From contig JBCAQO010000011.1 of NCBI GenBank assembly GCA_039111635.1, positions 992,001 to 1,056,000 on the forward strand: a stretch of 64,000 nucleotides of DNA, read 5' to 3'. Source of the stretch: Heterobasidion occidentale. Taxonomy: Eukaryota > Basidiomycota > Agaricomycetes > Russulales > Bondarzewiaceae. Within the stretch, counting starts at the first letter, position 1. Every line of letters starts with the position of its first letter. The notes below the pieces were generated by a model that was not told the origin of the DNA, ran no database searches, and saw only the letters and a list, made by a program, of their open reading frames with translations. Made by a program: the position numbers and the translations under genes. Shown here in pieces: positions 23,010 through 33,245 of this stretch.

Positions 23010-24656
23010 GATTACTTTACCCCTTCATTCACATCCACAAGCTTAGCATTTGCCCTCCCCAGTGGTCTACACCATGAATGTATCTGAAAACCCTGAAATC
23101 ATTCAGCATATTGGGAATGTCACTCTAGGAAATATCTCTCAACTAATTATCACTTCTTTTTTCTTTGGTTTGTGATCATTGCCTTAGTCTTAAAAATGAC
23201 TGATCTTAATATTTTAACATTTAGGAATTTATTCTATTCTGGTTCTTTGTCTAATACACCTTTTTTAGTGAGTTTTTGAATATCTGTCAATAACTTTGAA
23301 ACATTTTAAAGTCATATAGCCAAGGAACAATTATATCCAGGGCCAAAACATATATGTTTGCTATCACTTTGCTAATGTTTGTAGCAGCAGCAATCATATG
23401 GTTGGATTTTGTGATTGGAACCATTCAAAGTATCCACAATATTCTTATTTTAACAGATAATCAGGGATTGGAAAATAAGTTTTCCAAGACTGATCAAAAA
23501 ATTGTCATTTTTGACACTATAGACATAATCTTGCAAACAATTATTGTTTGTTGTTACTTCTACTCTATTTTACAAAGAGAACTAAAATAAATCTTAGGCA
23601 TTATCAGGAAGCATTGTGATAGTATGGAGAGCCCAAACACTGTGGGAAAACCATTATATCATGGTTTTTCTCAAAGGTATATTTATAATAACCACAAGTG
23701 ACTTTTATTTAACTCTTCTGCCTATTTATAATACTAATTTATTTTTAGTTGTCACAATTTTAAATTGTGTGATCAATGTTATTGGAAATACAATACAAAA
23801 CTGGGAATATCTTTATGGAGGATATTTCCACATGGCACAATATGGACTAGAATGAATAACAAACTTGCTGATTACAATCTTAATAGCATACAAAGCATGG
23901 TTTGTGTCTTATCTCTAAGCAAAAGCCTAACTGATAACTAATTTACTCTATTCAAAGGGAATATCAACAATCTGTTAAGGCTCATTTAACAAAAAATAAA
24001 AAAACTCAGGTTGAAAAGCTTCTTGCTTTACTTATGGAATCTAGTATCTTATATTGTGGTCTATGGGTAATAATCTTATAAATATTCTTTTACTAGGCTA
24101 ACTCATTTCAATAGATTTTTCTTATTATTTCACCATTTATAACTTTGGGCGGCATTGAATATGATATGTTCACAAGCATTGGTATATTTATTATTGTAGG
24201 TTATCTTTCCAATATTGTAACTTTCCTAACTAGTTAATTTCAGGGAATATATCCAACAATCATCATGATAGTTGTTAGCTTAAACAACACAGTTGAGGAA
24301 ATGTCTGGAATTTCAACTCCAATAGTTCATTCCTCCATTCAGCAGGAACTAGAGGTTGCTCATAGCTTACCAGAAACAGAATTTTCACAGTCCTCACAGT
24401 CTGTTCATGAGCATGACACTGTACCTGATGTAGAGATTGTTGAGGAAGGCTCAGGAAGCTAGAGAAGATATGACTTGGTGAGCACTTTTTTATGCTTTCA
24501 TAAGATAAGATTGCTCATTCAAGCTCAAGGCCTCTAGATATTATGATGATAGTGCTTGACAATACTGTTTTTGGGAAACCATTTTTCCTGATTACATAGG
24601 CTTATTTCTTGACTTTTGATATATATTTATGGATTTGTGTTATTTTTGCATATATT
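23010..24656. other. AT-rich island almost without CpG
   Basis: About 1.65 kb that is clearly more AT-rich than its surroundings. Reading through it I find a single CG dinucleotide (near 24152) between those at about 23010 and 24657. The flanks have ordinary CpG density. It contains the decayed seven-helix gene. At its right side TTCAAGCTCAAG occurs at about 24517 and again at about 24668. Confidence 0.8.
23074..24462 (+). pseudogene. seven-helix orphan membrane protein, probably decayed
   Basis: Resembles a large Agaricomycete family of seven-helix orphan receptors or transporters. From the ATG at 23074, exons encode an N-terminal Asn-rich segment, then helices with GIYSILVLCLIHLF, a KTYMFAITLLMFVAAAIIW block, an IVIVWRAQTLWE loop (the family has I-V-W-R-A-W-L-W), ITNLLITILIAYKAW, an EKLLALLMESSILYCGLW block and a last helix starting GIYPTIIM, ending at the TAG at 24462. 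Introns have normal GT-AG ends. Two joins fail: before the IVIVWRA block no donor keeps the frame, and a TGA precedes the ITNLL helix. I therefore call it a pseudogene, with moderate certainty. Its base composition is unlike every neighbour. Confidence 0.65.
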
Positions 24657-25178
24657 CGAACAATCTGTTCAAGCTCAAGACCGTCGAACGCGCAACGATC
24701 GTTTCGACCGATTTGGAAGCAGCCTTTGATAGAGATTGAGGTTCACTGAGGCCACAACCATTATCGGTTGTGCAATAACAACTTTCAAAGACTGCATTTA
24801 AGGCGGTGGTCAAAGGAGACCAGGTCATGTTACTCTCCACCATGGGTTGCATCGGAGTCTGCAGCACTGCAACGATGGCAGCTCACACCTTTCTCGCGAG
24901 GAGGGTATAGGGAGTGTGGACTCGATATCTGTAACTGGTTGCTGAGCCGGTGTAGAGATTAACAGGATACACCGAGAGAAAGTCGCGTGCTGTGTGAGTG
25001 TCTGAAATGGGTGCGATTAATCACGTCTATGTAGGTTCTGCAAACACGCCGAAGAGAGGAGTTCCTGTATCGAACAAAGCTGGCGGCGTGCTGTTGAGCA
25101 ATCGTATCACATAGTTTACTCACAATAACAGGTAGAGTCGCACGAGCCTCTTCGCGTTCAGCATATACGCCGTATGCT
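24657..25178. other. spacer left of bL31m
   Basis: No supported feature. CpG frequency returns to normal from about 24657 onward. Confidence 0.4.
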
Positions 25179-25631
25179 TCATGCCCTTTCCCCCTTTCCA
25201 GCTGAGCTTTCTGGCGCCTGAACCTCTGCCTCACCAATCCAATCGACCTCCTGCCCACCGGAGCCTCGAGCACCAACCTCGACGAATCTGCGGTTAAAAC
25301 GTCCCAATCTGCCTGTCGTCGAGCTCTCCTCCTCGGCATCCTCGCTTGTGAGCGACGAAACGTTCCACATAGGGTTGTTAGTGACGTCGCGCGTGAGGCG
25401 TATCACGGAGCGGGGGGACGTCGTCCAGTGCGTGAAGGTGGAACCGTCCGAACGGATCACGCGTTGCGGGAATTGTGGAACGACAGGGTTAGGGAGCTTG
25501 TTTGGACGGCGCTTCCAGACATGCGTGCGGCCATACGGAGAAGATGACACACTGCGTGTCTGAGTTTGCAGCGCCCGCAGGGGAGTGAGGGCAGAAGTAG
25601 AGGGTTTTGAGAAGGCGGTTATGAACGACAT
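25179..25631 (-). CDS. MRPL36: mitochondrial large-subunit ribosomal protein bL31m
   Basis: A single exon of 150 residues. The N-terminus (MSFITAFSKPSTSALTPLRA) is rich in Ser, Thr and basic residues without acids, fitting a mitochondrial presequence. The core carries RVIRSDGSTFTHWTTSPRS followed by IRLTRDVTNNPMWN, the signature of fungal bL31m. The C-terminal 60 residues are an acidic and Gly-rich extension. It would act in the mitochondrial 54S subunit. The symbol follows the yeast homologue. The start is the first ATG after an upstream stop. Confidence 0.85.
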   Translation of the reverse strand: MSFITAFSKPSTSALTPLRALQTQTRSVSSSPYGRTHVWKRRPNKLPNPVVPQFPQRVIRSDGSTFTHWTTSPRSVIRLTRDVTNNPMWNVSSLTSEDAEEESSTTGRLGRFNRRFVEVGARGSGGQEVDWIGEAEVQAPESSAGKGERA

Positions 25632-26095
25632 ATTGAATTTCTATGTGTGTTTGTCAAGTCAATGCATTGGAGCAAGCATTCATGAACAACGTGAGCAGCC
25701 TGCATGGAACAGACTATGGAACAGACTTACCTTGGGACAGGAAGCAGAGATTGCAGCCGTGACCGAACCAGCCTGAGCAACGAAGAGCGGAAGAAAGAGA
25801 ACCACGTGGTCATGAACTGAAATCCGGCCTTTCGACACTTTCAACACGAACCTCCAACCTTTGTTCCAGTCAGAATAGGGCTTTACACTTCGAGCCATAC
25901 GCTATCTCATTCATTTATACGCAGTCGTATTTACCAAGGTATGTCATATCAGTCCCGTTAGAGCGTTCCGACTGTTCAACAAACTAGGACCTCCTGTATA
26001 CTGTGGGCGGTGAAATAGAAAGCTTGATTCAGCTGGTCGATATTGGAATCTCACTAACTAGTTACAACGCCTTCTTGAGACTTGGAACACCCCCC
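25632..26095. other. intergenic region between divergent genes
   Basis: Shared upstream region of bL31m (left, - strand) and the rhodanese gene (right, + strand). I see no clear TATA box. Confidence 0.4.
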
Positions 26096-27190
26096 ATGGC
26101 CACGGACGCGCTAACAAAGGGTCCATCTCCCAAGCAACAATCCCCAACATCCACATCGAAGAGTCTTCCCCCACCTCCCACAGATCGCCCCTTATCCTTC
26201 CATAATGCTTTCAGGGTCTATCACCGCGAACAACTCAGCAATTCGAGCGTCGAGACTCCTGTTTTCTCCCCCACCCCCACCACCACCACCACCTCTGCTA
26301 CTAAAGACGACGCTGCACCCCTCCGCACGCTTGACGATGTCCGCGACCAAGTCGCCGAGAAGATCGCCGTGCGCGCGCTGCGCAAAGTCAGGCTCGTCGA
26401 CGAGGTAAAAGTTGCGGTCGTCCTCACCTTCTCCAAAAAGGACGATGCACAGTTTCTGCGTCAGGTAGCAGAGCACCTGCATCGTATCCTCGCGCTCAAG
26501 GAGTACCTCTTCGCGATCGCAACGACGGGCGCCGGCCCGACTTCACTTCTCATTTGCGGGTCCGCGCCCGTGCACGTGCAGCGCGCGGCACTGCTCGCAT
26601 CGTCCAAGTTTGTCGGACGTATCCAGCCGTTGTACGACGAGAGCAAACGGTGGATTGCGCGCGTGCATGAAATTGGCTGGACCGCGTATGACGAAGCCGC
26701 GCTCTGGGATGTAATGCAGAAGTCCGCACAGCGCCTCATTGACCCATTACTCCCGCCGCCGGGCTCCCGCTCGATTGCACAGGTCCTCGAAGGCGCGCGG
26801 ACGCGGCTTCAGCGGGTGTCGCCGCAGCAAGCGTTTGACGAGCTACACGACGCGGCGATCCCCATGCCAGTGCTTCTCGTCGACATCCGTCCGCAGGCAC
26901 AGCGCGAAGAGTACGGTGCCATCAGCGGCTCGCTTGTCATTGAGCGGAACGTGTTGGAGTGGCGCTTCGACCCGCGGTGTACAGACGGACGGCTGGAGAT
27001 CGCAACTCGATACGATTTGCGAGTCATAATTATATGCCAGGAGGGCTACACGAGCTCCCTCGCTGCTGCTGCTCTACAGGATCTTGGGCTGTTGAATGCT
27101 ACTGATGTCGTTGGAGGGTACAAGGCATGGAAGGAAGCTGGACTTCCGGTGGAGATCGCACCTGTATGGGTCGCTGTTCCGAGGGTTTGA
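26096..27190 (+). CDS. rhodanese-domain protein with an unassigned N-terminal domain
   Basis: A single exon of 364 residues from the ATG at 26096, which sits in a CCCATGG context; the upstream frame has no ATG. Residues 1-80 are Pro/Ser/Thr-rich and low in complexity. Residues about 85-235 form a conserved-looking alpha/beta domain (KVAVVLTFSKKDDAQFLRQ, then a GPTSLLICGSAPVHVQRA block) that I cannot place. Residues about 265-355 are a rhodanese fold: LLVDIRPQAQREEYG, then C314 in IICQEGYTSS as the active-site loop, and a GGYKAWKEAGLP end. Sulfurtransferase activity is plausible because the Cys is present. Partner and substrate are unknown. Confidence 0.8.
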   Translation: MATDALTKGPSPKQQSPTSTSKSLPPPPTDRPLSFHNAFRVYHREQLSNSSVETPVFSPTPTTTTTSATKDDAAPLRTLDDVRDQVAEKIAVRALRKVRLVDEVKVAVVLTFSKKDDAQFLRQVAEHLHRILALKEYLFAIATTGAGPTSLLICGSAPVHVQRAALLASSKFVGRIQPLYDESKRWIARVHEIGWTAYDEAALWDVMQKSAQRLIDPLLPPPGSRSIAQVLEGARTRLQRVSPQQAFDELHDAAIPMPVLLVDIRPQAQREEYGAISGSLVIERNVLEWRFDPRCTDGRLEIATRYDLRVIIICQEGYTSSLAAAALQDLGLLNATDVVGGYKAWKEAGLPVEIAPVWVAVPRV

Positions 27191-27938
27191 GGTACGGTGT
27201 TTGACTCATTCACAATAACCCTCTCTTCCAATGATGGTTGCTCATCGACCCTCTTCTGATTTGTGAGTAGATTGCTTGTCATCCAATGTGGTAGCCGTTA
27301 TAGTCTAGATTGGACGCAGGTACGTTATACGGACCCACGTTTACGCTGACGCAGTCTATGTGGGTTCGAGCTCTGATATGGCAATCCAGCACGATGTGGA
27401 AGTTGGTTCGCAGACACAGCCCACCTCGCGCGCTCGCCGAGGCGTTTTCTCCGGCAACCAGGAGGTTGAAACATCTGATACGGATTTGAGTCACCTGATG
27501 AGAAAAAGTAGACGCGCACAGCGCAAAACACGCGGCTAATTGTGATGGATTTCCTTATTGGGCCGAGTTCGATCGACTGGCACTCATGGCGAGCGGGCCC
27601 AGTCACCTCCTGTGCTTGCCTTCCTTGAACCACCATCATCAATTGACCACTCCCCTTCTGTTGTCTCCCTGTCCCAATCCACAACAATTCGCCATACATG
27701 ACAATTGTTATACTGACGAACACGCTTTAGAATTTGTTGACTTGATTGTTACGCTGTGAAGGAAGGTTTCGCCGCATCGTTGCTCTGACCATTCCATTTG
27801 TAGAAGGTGCGTGGTTCAGCCAACAATAATTGAAGGTCCGGTGGCTTATAAGCGCGCGTTGTGCTCTTTCATGGCAGTTTTCTCGCTCTCTTGTACTTCG
27901 TCAATCTCTGTTCTCCCGAATTATACTTCTGTCTTAAC
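27191..27938. other. spacer with the promoter of the next gene
   Basis: A TATAAG element at 27847-27852 lies 87 bases before the ATG at 27939. No other feature is supported. Confidence 0.45.
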
Positions 27939-28919
27939 ATGTCTCCTCGTCGCACTCGCAACTCCATTCAAGGCCGCACCAGTCCACATCTCAACCAGAA
28001 GAGTCAAGCATCCATGCCAACGGACATTCTTGATCACACGCCCATGGCCGCGACTTCAGCTCCAACTCTTCTCCATTCTTCGACGCTCTCGCCGAGGAAG
28101 CGCTCAACTCCTCTTCCTACTTCAACGCCCTCTCCTAAGAAGCGGCGGTTCGCGGAATCCACCGACACTGCCTCGACGCCACCATCCTCTCCTCATTCCT
28201 TGAATGTATCCTATCTCTCGCCATCCCTCGTCTCTGATCAGCACAGTATCGCCGCAACTGTGCCACAAGTCCAGACACTGAGCCCTCTTACACGAAGTCT
28301 ATCTATCGTGACACTCCATAATGACATCGATATGGAACAAGATCTGAAATCACCTGCGGAAGTACGGTCGCCATCCCTTGCACCGACTGAAGTGGTCTCC
28401 GAAGAGAAACCCTCCAAGAAGGACCCGGAAACCATTCATCGAGAACTCATCGAGCAGAAAATCAAAATTCACGATTTCGCGTGGGAGCCCAATCCTGCGG
28501 TGATTGTACCTTTCGACCCCGTCCGTGCGTTGGTGGATCACGATTGGCACCTGCGGAATGTCAAGCAGCACAAACTCAAAGTCTCCCATCAGGGGCTCTG
28601 GCGCCTCCTGCACATGGGCTGGATCACCCTTTCTGAGGTTGAACCATACTGGAGCACTGACCTGCGCCGGAACGTCCTGCAGTTCGACTCCCAAGAAGAT
28701 GGGCCCATACCGGTAGAGTGGGTCAACAGCTCATCACGCCACACCATCCCGACGCCTGAGGAGCGTGTGTGGTTGAGGAAGCGCCTGTACCCCACCTCGT
28801 TGGGCGACTTGCCCGACAGCCGGTTCTTCGGGCCCGAACCCTATGTGACCGCCAAACGGCCGGCCGGATCGGCTCTCCAGTGTCAGAAGACGGAGGTTGT
28901 ACTTGACCTCGACAATTAG
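27939..28919 (+). CDS. unrecognised fungal protein with a conserved-looking C-terminal domain
   Basis: A single exon of 326 residues; the start is the first ATG after a TATA element. The first 150 residues are Ser/Thr/Pro-rich with basic clusters such as SPRKRS and SPKKRRF, which could be nuclear localisation signals with adjacent SP phosphorylation sites. Residues about 170-320 look folded (DFAWEPNPAVIVPFDPVRAL, a KVSHQGLWRLLHMGWI block and PTPEERVWLRKRLYP) and are rich in Trp. I do not recognise the domain. A nuclear location is inferred only from the basic motifs. Confidence 0.7.
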   Translation: MSPRRTRNSIQGRTSPHLNQKSQASMPTDILDHTPMAATSAPTLLHSSTLSPRKRSTPLPTSTPSPKKRRFAESTDTASTPPSSPHSLNVSYLSPSLVSDQHSIAATVPQVQTLSPLTRSLSIVTLHNDIDMEQDLKSPAEVRSPSLAPTEVVSEEKPSKKDPETIHRELIEQKIKIHDFAWEPNPAVIVPFDPVRALVDHDWHLRNVKQHKLKVSHQGLWRLLHMGWITLSEVEPYWSTDLRRNVLQFDSQEDGPIPVEWVNSSSRHTIPTPEERVWLRKRLYPTSLGDLPDSRFFGPEPYVTAKRPAGSALQCQKTEVVLDLDN

Positions 28920-29426
28920 CTAGCCCCGATACCATAACAATCCGGCTTTCTAGCGGCGGTCTTCAATTATGGCCGATGTGTGGCCGAACAGATAGGTGTA
29001 CGAAGGACCTGTGGAAGTGTGGAAGCGGCTTTCAGAGGGTTGATTTCTAGAATCAATGGACAGTGGATGTTCATTGTAATCTGTGTTGAACAATTAATTT
29101 AGGGGTGGGTGTCGGCGGATGTTGCGATGTGATGTTGTTGTGGTTCTCGTTCTCTGTAAAACCACTTCGTACCTCACAGTCCAGCACACTATCCCTCACA
29201 CTCCCTACCTTCCTCTGTTTGCTTATCACATCTACTGTTGTTCTGAGCATGCAACGTATGAGGCTACGGGCTCGAACGTTCTGGTTGTTTACGCGGAGTC
29301 TCATTCGCTGACAGTCAGTTGCCACGCCGAGTCATCAGGCCGTTTTAATTCCCACAGCTTGTATATTTAAGCATCTCGCTATGTCCTATTGCCGTCACCA
29401 CTTTTGCTGTTACCGAGCTTTCTCGT
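28920..29426. other. spacer with the promoter of the AlkB-like gene
   Basis: TATATTTAA at 29362-29370 lies about 57 bases before the ATG at 29427. Nothing else is supported. Confidence 0.45.
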
Positions 29427-30416
29427 ATGTCCAAGGACCAACAAACTTCAAGTGGTGACATCGGTAAGATAGGAGAGGGTGATACTTCTCTGGTGCTCGA
29501 CATTCTCCCCGAAGATTTGTGTGCTATAGCCTTCGAGAATCTGAGAAAAGAGGTACAATGGCACACCATGCTTCACCGAGGTATGTGATACCATTCTTAT
29601 TCAAGAACAACAGGTTGAGGTCAGGTAATGGAGGTGGAGAGGTACCACGTCTCGTCGCGGTAGAAGGAGCAGTAGACACTGATGGCAGGTACGTCATCTT
29701 CTGTTTTTCATGACAATGCTTCTGAAATCAAGCCCAGCTTCCCAATCTACCGCCATCCCGCTGATTTCACCCCTCCGCTTCAGCCATTCTCCTCCACTGT
29801 CTCGCTAATTCGACAACACGTCGAGAAGGCGCTCAATCACCCCGTGAACCACGTCCTCATTCAGCACTACCGCACGGGTGCAGACTACATATCTGAGCAC
29901 TCCGACAAGACTGTCGACGTCGTCCGTGGGTCGAACATCGTGAACGTTAGTCTCGGTGCGCAGCGCACGATGTTTTTGCGCACGAAAAAAGAGAAAGATG
30001 CTGCAGCTGCCACACCGAGGATCACCCAACGCATCCCGCTGCCCCATAACTCCATGTTTATCATGGGCCTAGACACAAATAATAAGTGGATGCACAGCAT
30101 CCACACGGACAAGCGCCCTATGAAGACAAAGTCCCCGGCGGAACAGTTCCAGGGAGGAGAAAGGATCAGCCTGACATTCCGCCACATCGGGACGTTCTTG
30201 ACGAAGGGCGAGAAGAAAATCTGGGGGCAAGGCGCCAAAAGCAAGACAAAACACGAGGCGCGACCCGTCGTGAACGGCGGTGAGGAGGCAGAGAAGTTGC
30301 TTGCGGCATTCGGGAGAGAAAATCACGAGAGTACGTTTGTCTGGGATGACAATTATGGACAAGGATTCGATGTTCTCCATTTCACTGAGCACCCGAGTGA
30401 CCAAGTAGTGAGCTAG
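29427..30416 (+). CDS. AlkB-type 2-oxoglutarate/Fe(II) dioxygenase
   Basis: Three exons (29427-29580, 29625-29688, 29738-30416) with introns of 44 and 49 bases give 298 residues. The jelly-roll core shows the iron ligands H127-S-D129 in ISEHSDKTVDV and the distal His in KWMHSI (H192), and the 2-oxoglutarate-binding Arg lies in GGERISLTFRHIG (R215 or R221). The lead-in GSFPIYRHPADFTPP is typical of fungal AlkB homologues. The enzyme should oxidatively remove alkyl groups from nucleic acid or protein; which one cannot be told from sequence. The C-terminal 70 residues are Lys-rich and then acidic. Splice choices were made to keep the conserved GSFPIYRHP block in frame. Confidence 0.85.
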
Positions 30417-31004
30417 TTTTGTCTCGTCAGAATAAACCCGACTGTTCCTCTGTGCGTCCTGGGCATGAGTTGGATATCTCAAAGCCTTCCAGTTGCCTAT
30501 CTCATGCTGATTATCTTGTATTGCTTCTAGATTTTTTGATCGACTGGCATTGTCAATCTGTCAAGGAGGTTTCAGGTACCAGGTGGGACTTCACGCTAAA
30601 CGGACCAGTCAGACCTGGATACAGTATGTTAAATCGCTTGTCGCTAATTGCCGCTGATAAATAGATCATTGCCGCAACTTGAAAGCAACTTCACTTTTTC
30701 CCTGTGCACGTATGCAGATTAGTTCACGGATTTCGCATCAGTTTGCTTGATAGTCTAAGCCCCCATTGTCCCTGATACACGACTTGGACAGCCTCCGATA
30801 GCTGGTCAGCAACTCAAAAGTACAATGAAGCTACCGGAATTTTCATCACGTTCACCGCTTGACTGGCGTCCATCAACTTATATTCAGGACCGCTTTGCTT
30901 GACAGCTGACCGTGTGTCGGCTCTATAACAATGAAGGCCCAATGACCCCCGACGATGTGTCTCCGAGCCTGACCCATCCCCATTGACGTAGTATCCCTCC
31001 CTTC
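30417..31004. other. spacer before the first GPI-type gene
   Basis: No supported feature. Confidence 0.4.
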
Positions 31005-31885
31005 ATGTTCGTACTTGTCCCCATTGTGCTCGTGCTGTCCACAAGTGCAGGTATGCTATCAGCCTTCTTGCTTGACCGTTGGTATTTTTCCATCTGATCT
31101 ATTCCTGCTAGCACGGGCTTCAAGCCCGTTCTCCCTGCATGAACTCTTGCGTCCACGTTGGAATCGGGCACCTACTCTACGAGCACTATCAATCACGCCT
31201 AGCGACATCCCCACTACCGTATGTCCGCAAGAATATCTACTTCGCAGGCATACTCACATAGATCACTTTATTCTATACAGTGGCAACCTTCCTGCACGTC
31301 AATCGTTGACACGCTCAATGTGAGGACTAGGTGACTAGGTCTGTGACACGGTCTCCCGCGCGTATCTGATCGAATGTTCAGCTCTGCACTACATCGACCG
31401 CATCCGTATGTTGCTCGAGCACAAATGCTGGAGAACTGGAAGCCTGCGTCGACTGTGTCGTCTCGCTCAACCCTACGCAGACGAACCAAGATATAGGACA
31501 GGCTTATCTCACGAGTGGGCTCACAATGTTTATCTTTACAAAGAACGACTCGTCAATTTTCGACTGCTAGATTACGAGGCTTATTGCATCGCCGGTGGGG
31601 CTCCTGTCGGGGACCTTACTGTGCGTCTCGATCCGCCCTTTGTTCTCTCTGATTGTACATTCAACACGTCGATAGCTCTCCGTCTCTTCTGGTGCTGTCG
31701 CTACGTCTCCCGCTGACTCTGCCGTCGCATGGGGAGATGCGACTGCGACGACGTCCGCGGCTGGCTCAGCTGCAACTACTGAGAGCAAGAACAACATTCC
31801 GGGACTTACGGGTGGCGCTGTCCAGGTCAGGGCATCCATGGTAGGGGTGGTGGCCAGCTTAACATTCTCATTGGGTGTCTTGTAA
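31005..31885 (+). CDS. Cys-rich GPI-type surface protein, paralogue A
   Basis: Six exons (31005-31050, 31112-31218, 31281-31319, 31382-31514, 31571-31620, 31676-31885) join in frame to 194 residues. A signal peptide (MFVLVPIVLVLSTSA) is followed by a short Arg-rich segment, a Cys-containing domain (CTSIVDTLN, then a Cys-rich block ending ELEACVDCVVSLNP, then NYEAYCIAGG), a Ser/Thr/Ala-rich stalk and a hydrophobic C-terminal tail (MVGVVASLTFSLGVL) fitting a GPI anchor. The gene at 39421-40440 has the same domain order, the same Cys pattern and matching exons: exon 1 is 46 bases, exon 3 is 39 bases and exon 5 is 50 bases in both. Probably a cell-wall or secreted protein. The function is unknown. 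Confidence 0.75.
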
Positions 31886-32310
31886 CGCAGCCCTCTATTG
31901 ATGTCCTGAACTTATTTTTAGTGAAAAAAGTGTAAACATTGTACACAGACAGAAGTCAGCTTCGTAGATTCAGGTACAGTGAGATCTGGAGTCAAAGCGG
32001 CAGGCCGACATCGAAAAACTCTCTTGGAGTCAAGATGTGTCTGCACAGGTAGCACTTTCTCTGGTTGAGTATGGCCTACATATCGTTCATCTCCGCTAGC
32101 TGAAGGACCAAGACTTGAACCCAGTGCACAGACGAACTTGAGACATCCTTAACTGAGAAAGATCCTCACGCCCTTGTCATCAAGAACAAGAGCCGGGACG
32201 TCCTGTGCACCAGAGCTGAAATGATCGTCGAAATCATCAATATAATTTGGGCGGTAGACTGCGACGGGCAAAATTGAATGTCAATTGAAGAATCGATCCG
32301 ATGTGCTGTC

Positions 32311-32359
32311 GACCAAAGACCGTTTGAGTTACCTGAGGTAACTCAAACGGTCTTTGGTC
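32311..32359. repeat. perfect inverted repeat, 23-base arms and 3-base loop
   Basis: The left arm starts GACCAAAGACCGTTTGAG and the right arm is its exact reverse complement, separated only by TGA at 32334-32336. Pairing does not continue outside the arms. It would form a strong hairpin in RNA or a cruciform in DNA. Confidence 0.95.
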
Positions 32360-33142
32360 AGGCTGACCATTTATTACAATCAATGAAGTGTCCCCTCTTG
32401 CTCCTTCAATATAACACGTCTATTTTATTCATACCAGTAGTAATTCGATCATCCACACCTGTGAAGCGACTACTAAAATGCCTGGCCATTGACGTTGTCT
32501 GGAAAAGATGCAAAGTTTTGTTTGTCAGCGATGCGTAATAGTCAAGTGACTTGCCTGAGTGCTCGTTCGTCGCGTTCGACGTTCAAACGTTCAAGTTCAA
32601 ACCACAGTACCTCTGACGTGGAACATCTTGATTCTTCAATAACAGCGATTGGAACGTCCGGACACCTCGATGTACATCTCTATGACTACCAAAAAAGTGC
32701 TGCGGTGATAAAACGATCTGTCACCTATACCACCTGCAATTGAACTTTAGCCCACACGCCTCTGTCCTTGCTCTTCCTGTAGCTTCCTGTGCTCACAACC
32801 GCTCTGCTTCACCTTGCAAATCATCTCGATTAGGTACATAATTTCTGCGCTGTATGATCCCTTTTTAATCATGCGCGAACGCGGCCTCATGACGCGAATC
32901 CTCATGCCAGGGAAGGTTGCAGATATAGACAGCGTCCATCGGCTGATCCAGTTGAGTTTCTGCATGTCCATTCACGGGCATGGCATCCCGCTGGATCTAG
33001 GCGCGCGCACATGCAGGGAGCACGATGATGTCCTCAATTGGCATCCTCTTGCACCCTGCCGGGTGACATGCGCTCTCAGCACGGCTCAATCAACGCCAGT
33101 TAAGCACCGCCCTCAGCATTCTTGGTTGACTGACCGCATCCA

Positions 33143-33150
33143 TATAAATA
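33143..33150 (+). promoter_or_regulatory. TATA box of the Thr/Ser-rich surface protein gene
   Basis: TATAAATA, about 96 bases before the ATG at 33246. Confidence 0.6.
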
Positions 33151-33245
33151 TCTCGTCTGCAATTCAGCATCTCCTAGCCCATCCCGTCTTCATTCATTCT
33201 TGAGACCTGGCCAAAAAAGCGTTTGCAGCTTCTCTACTACCTACG

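Larger units (their letters stand above)
31886..33245. other. spacer with hairpin and promoter
   Basis: No supported gene in 1.36 kb. It contains a perfect inverted repeat at 32311-32359 and a TATAAATA element at 33143-33150 in front of the next gene. Confidence 0.45.

Noticed and set aside
27288..27400. tRNA-like A-box and B-box words (GTCTAGATTGG and GGTTCGAGCTC)
   Set aside because: The bases around the TTCGA loop cannot form a T stem and there is no matching acceptor stem.
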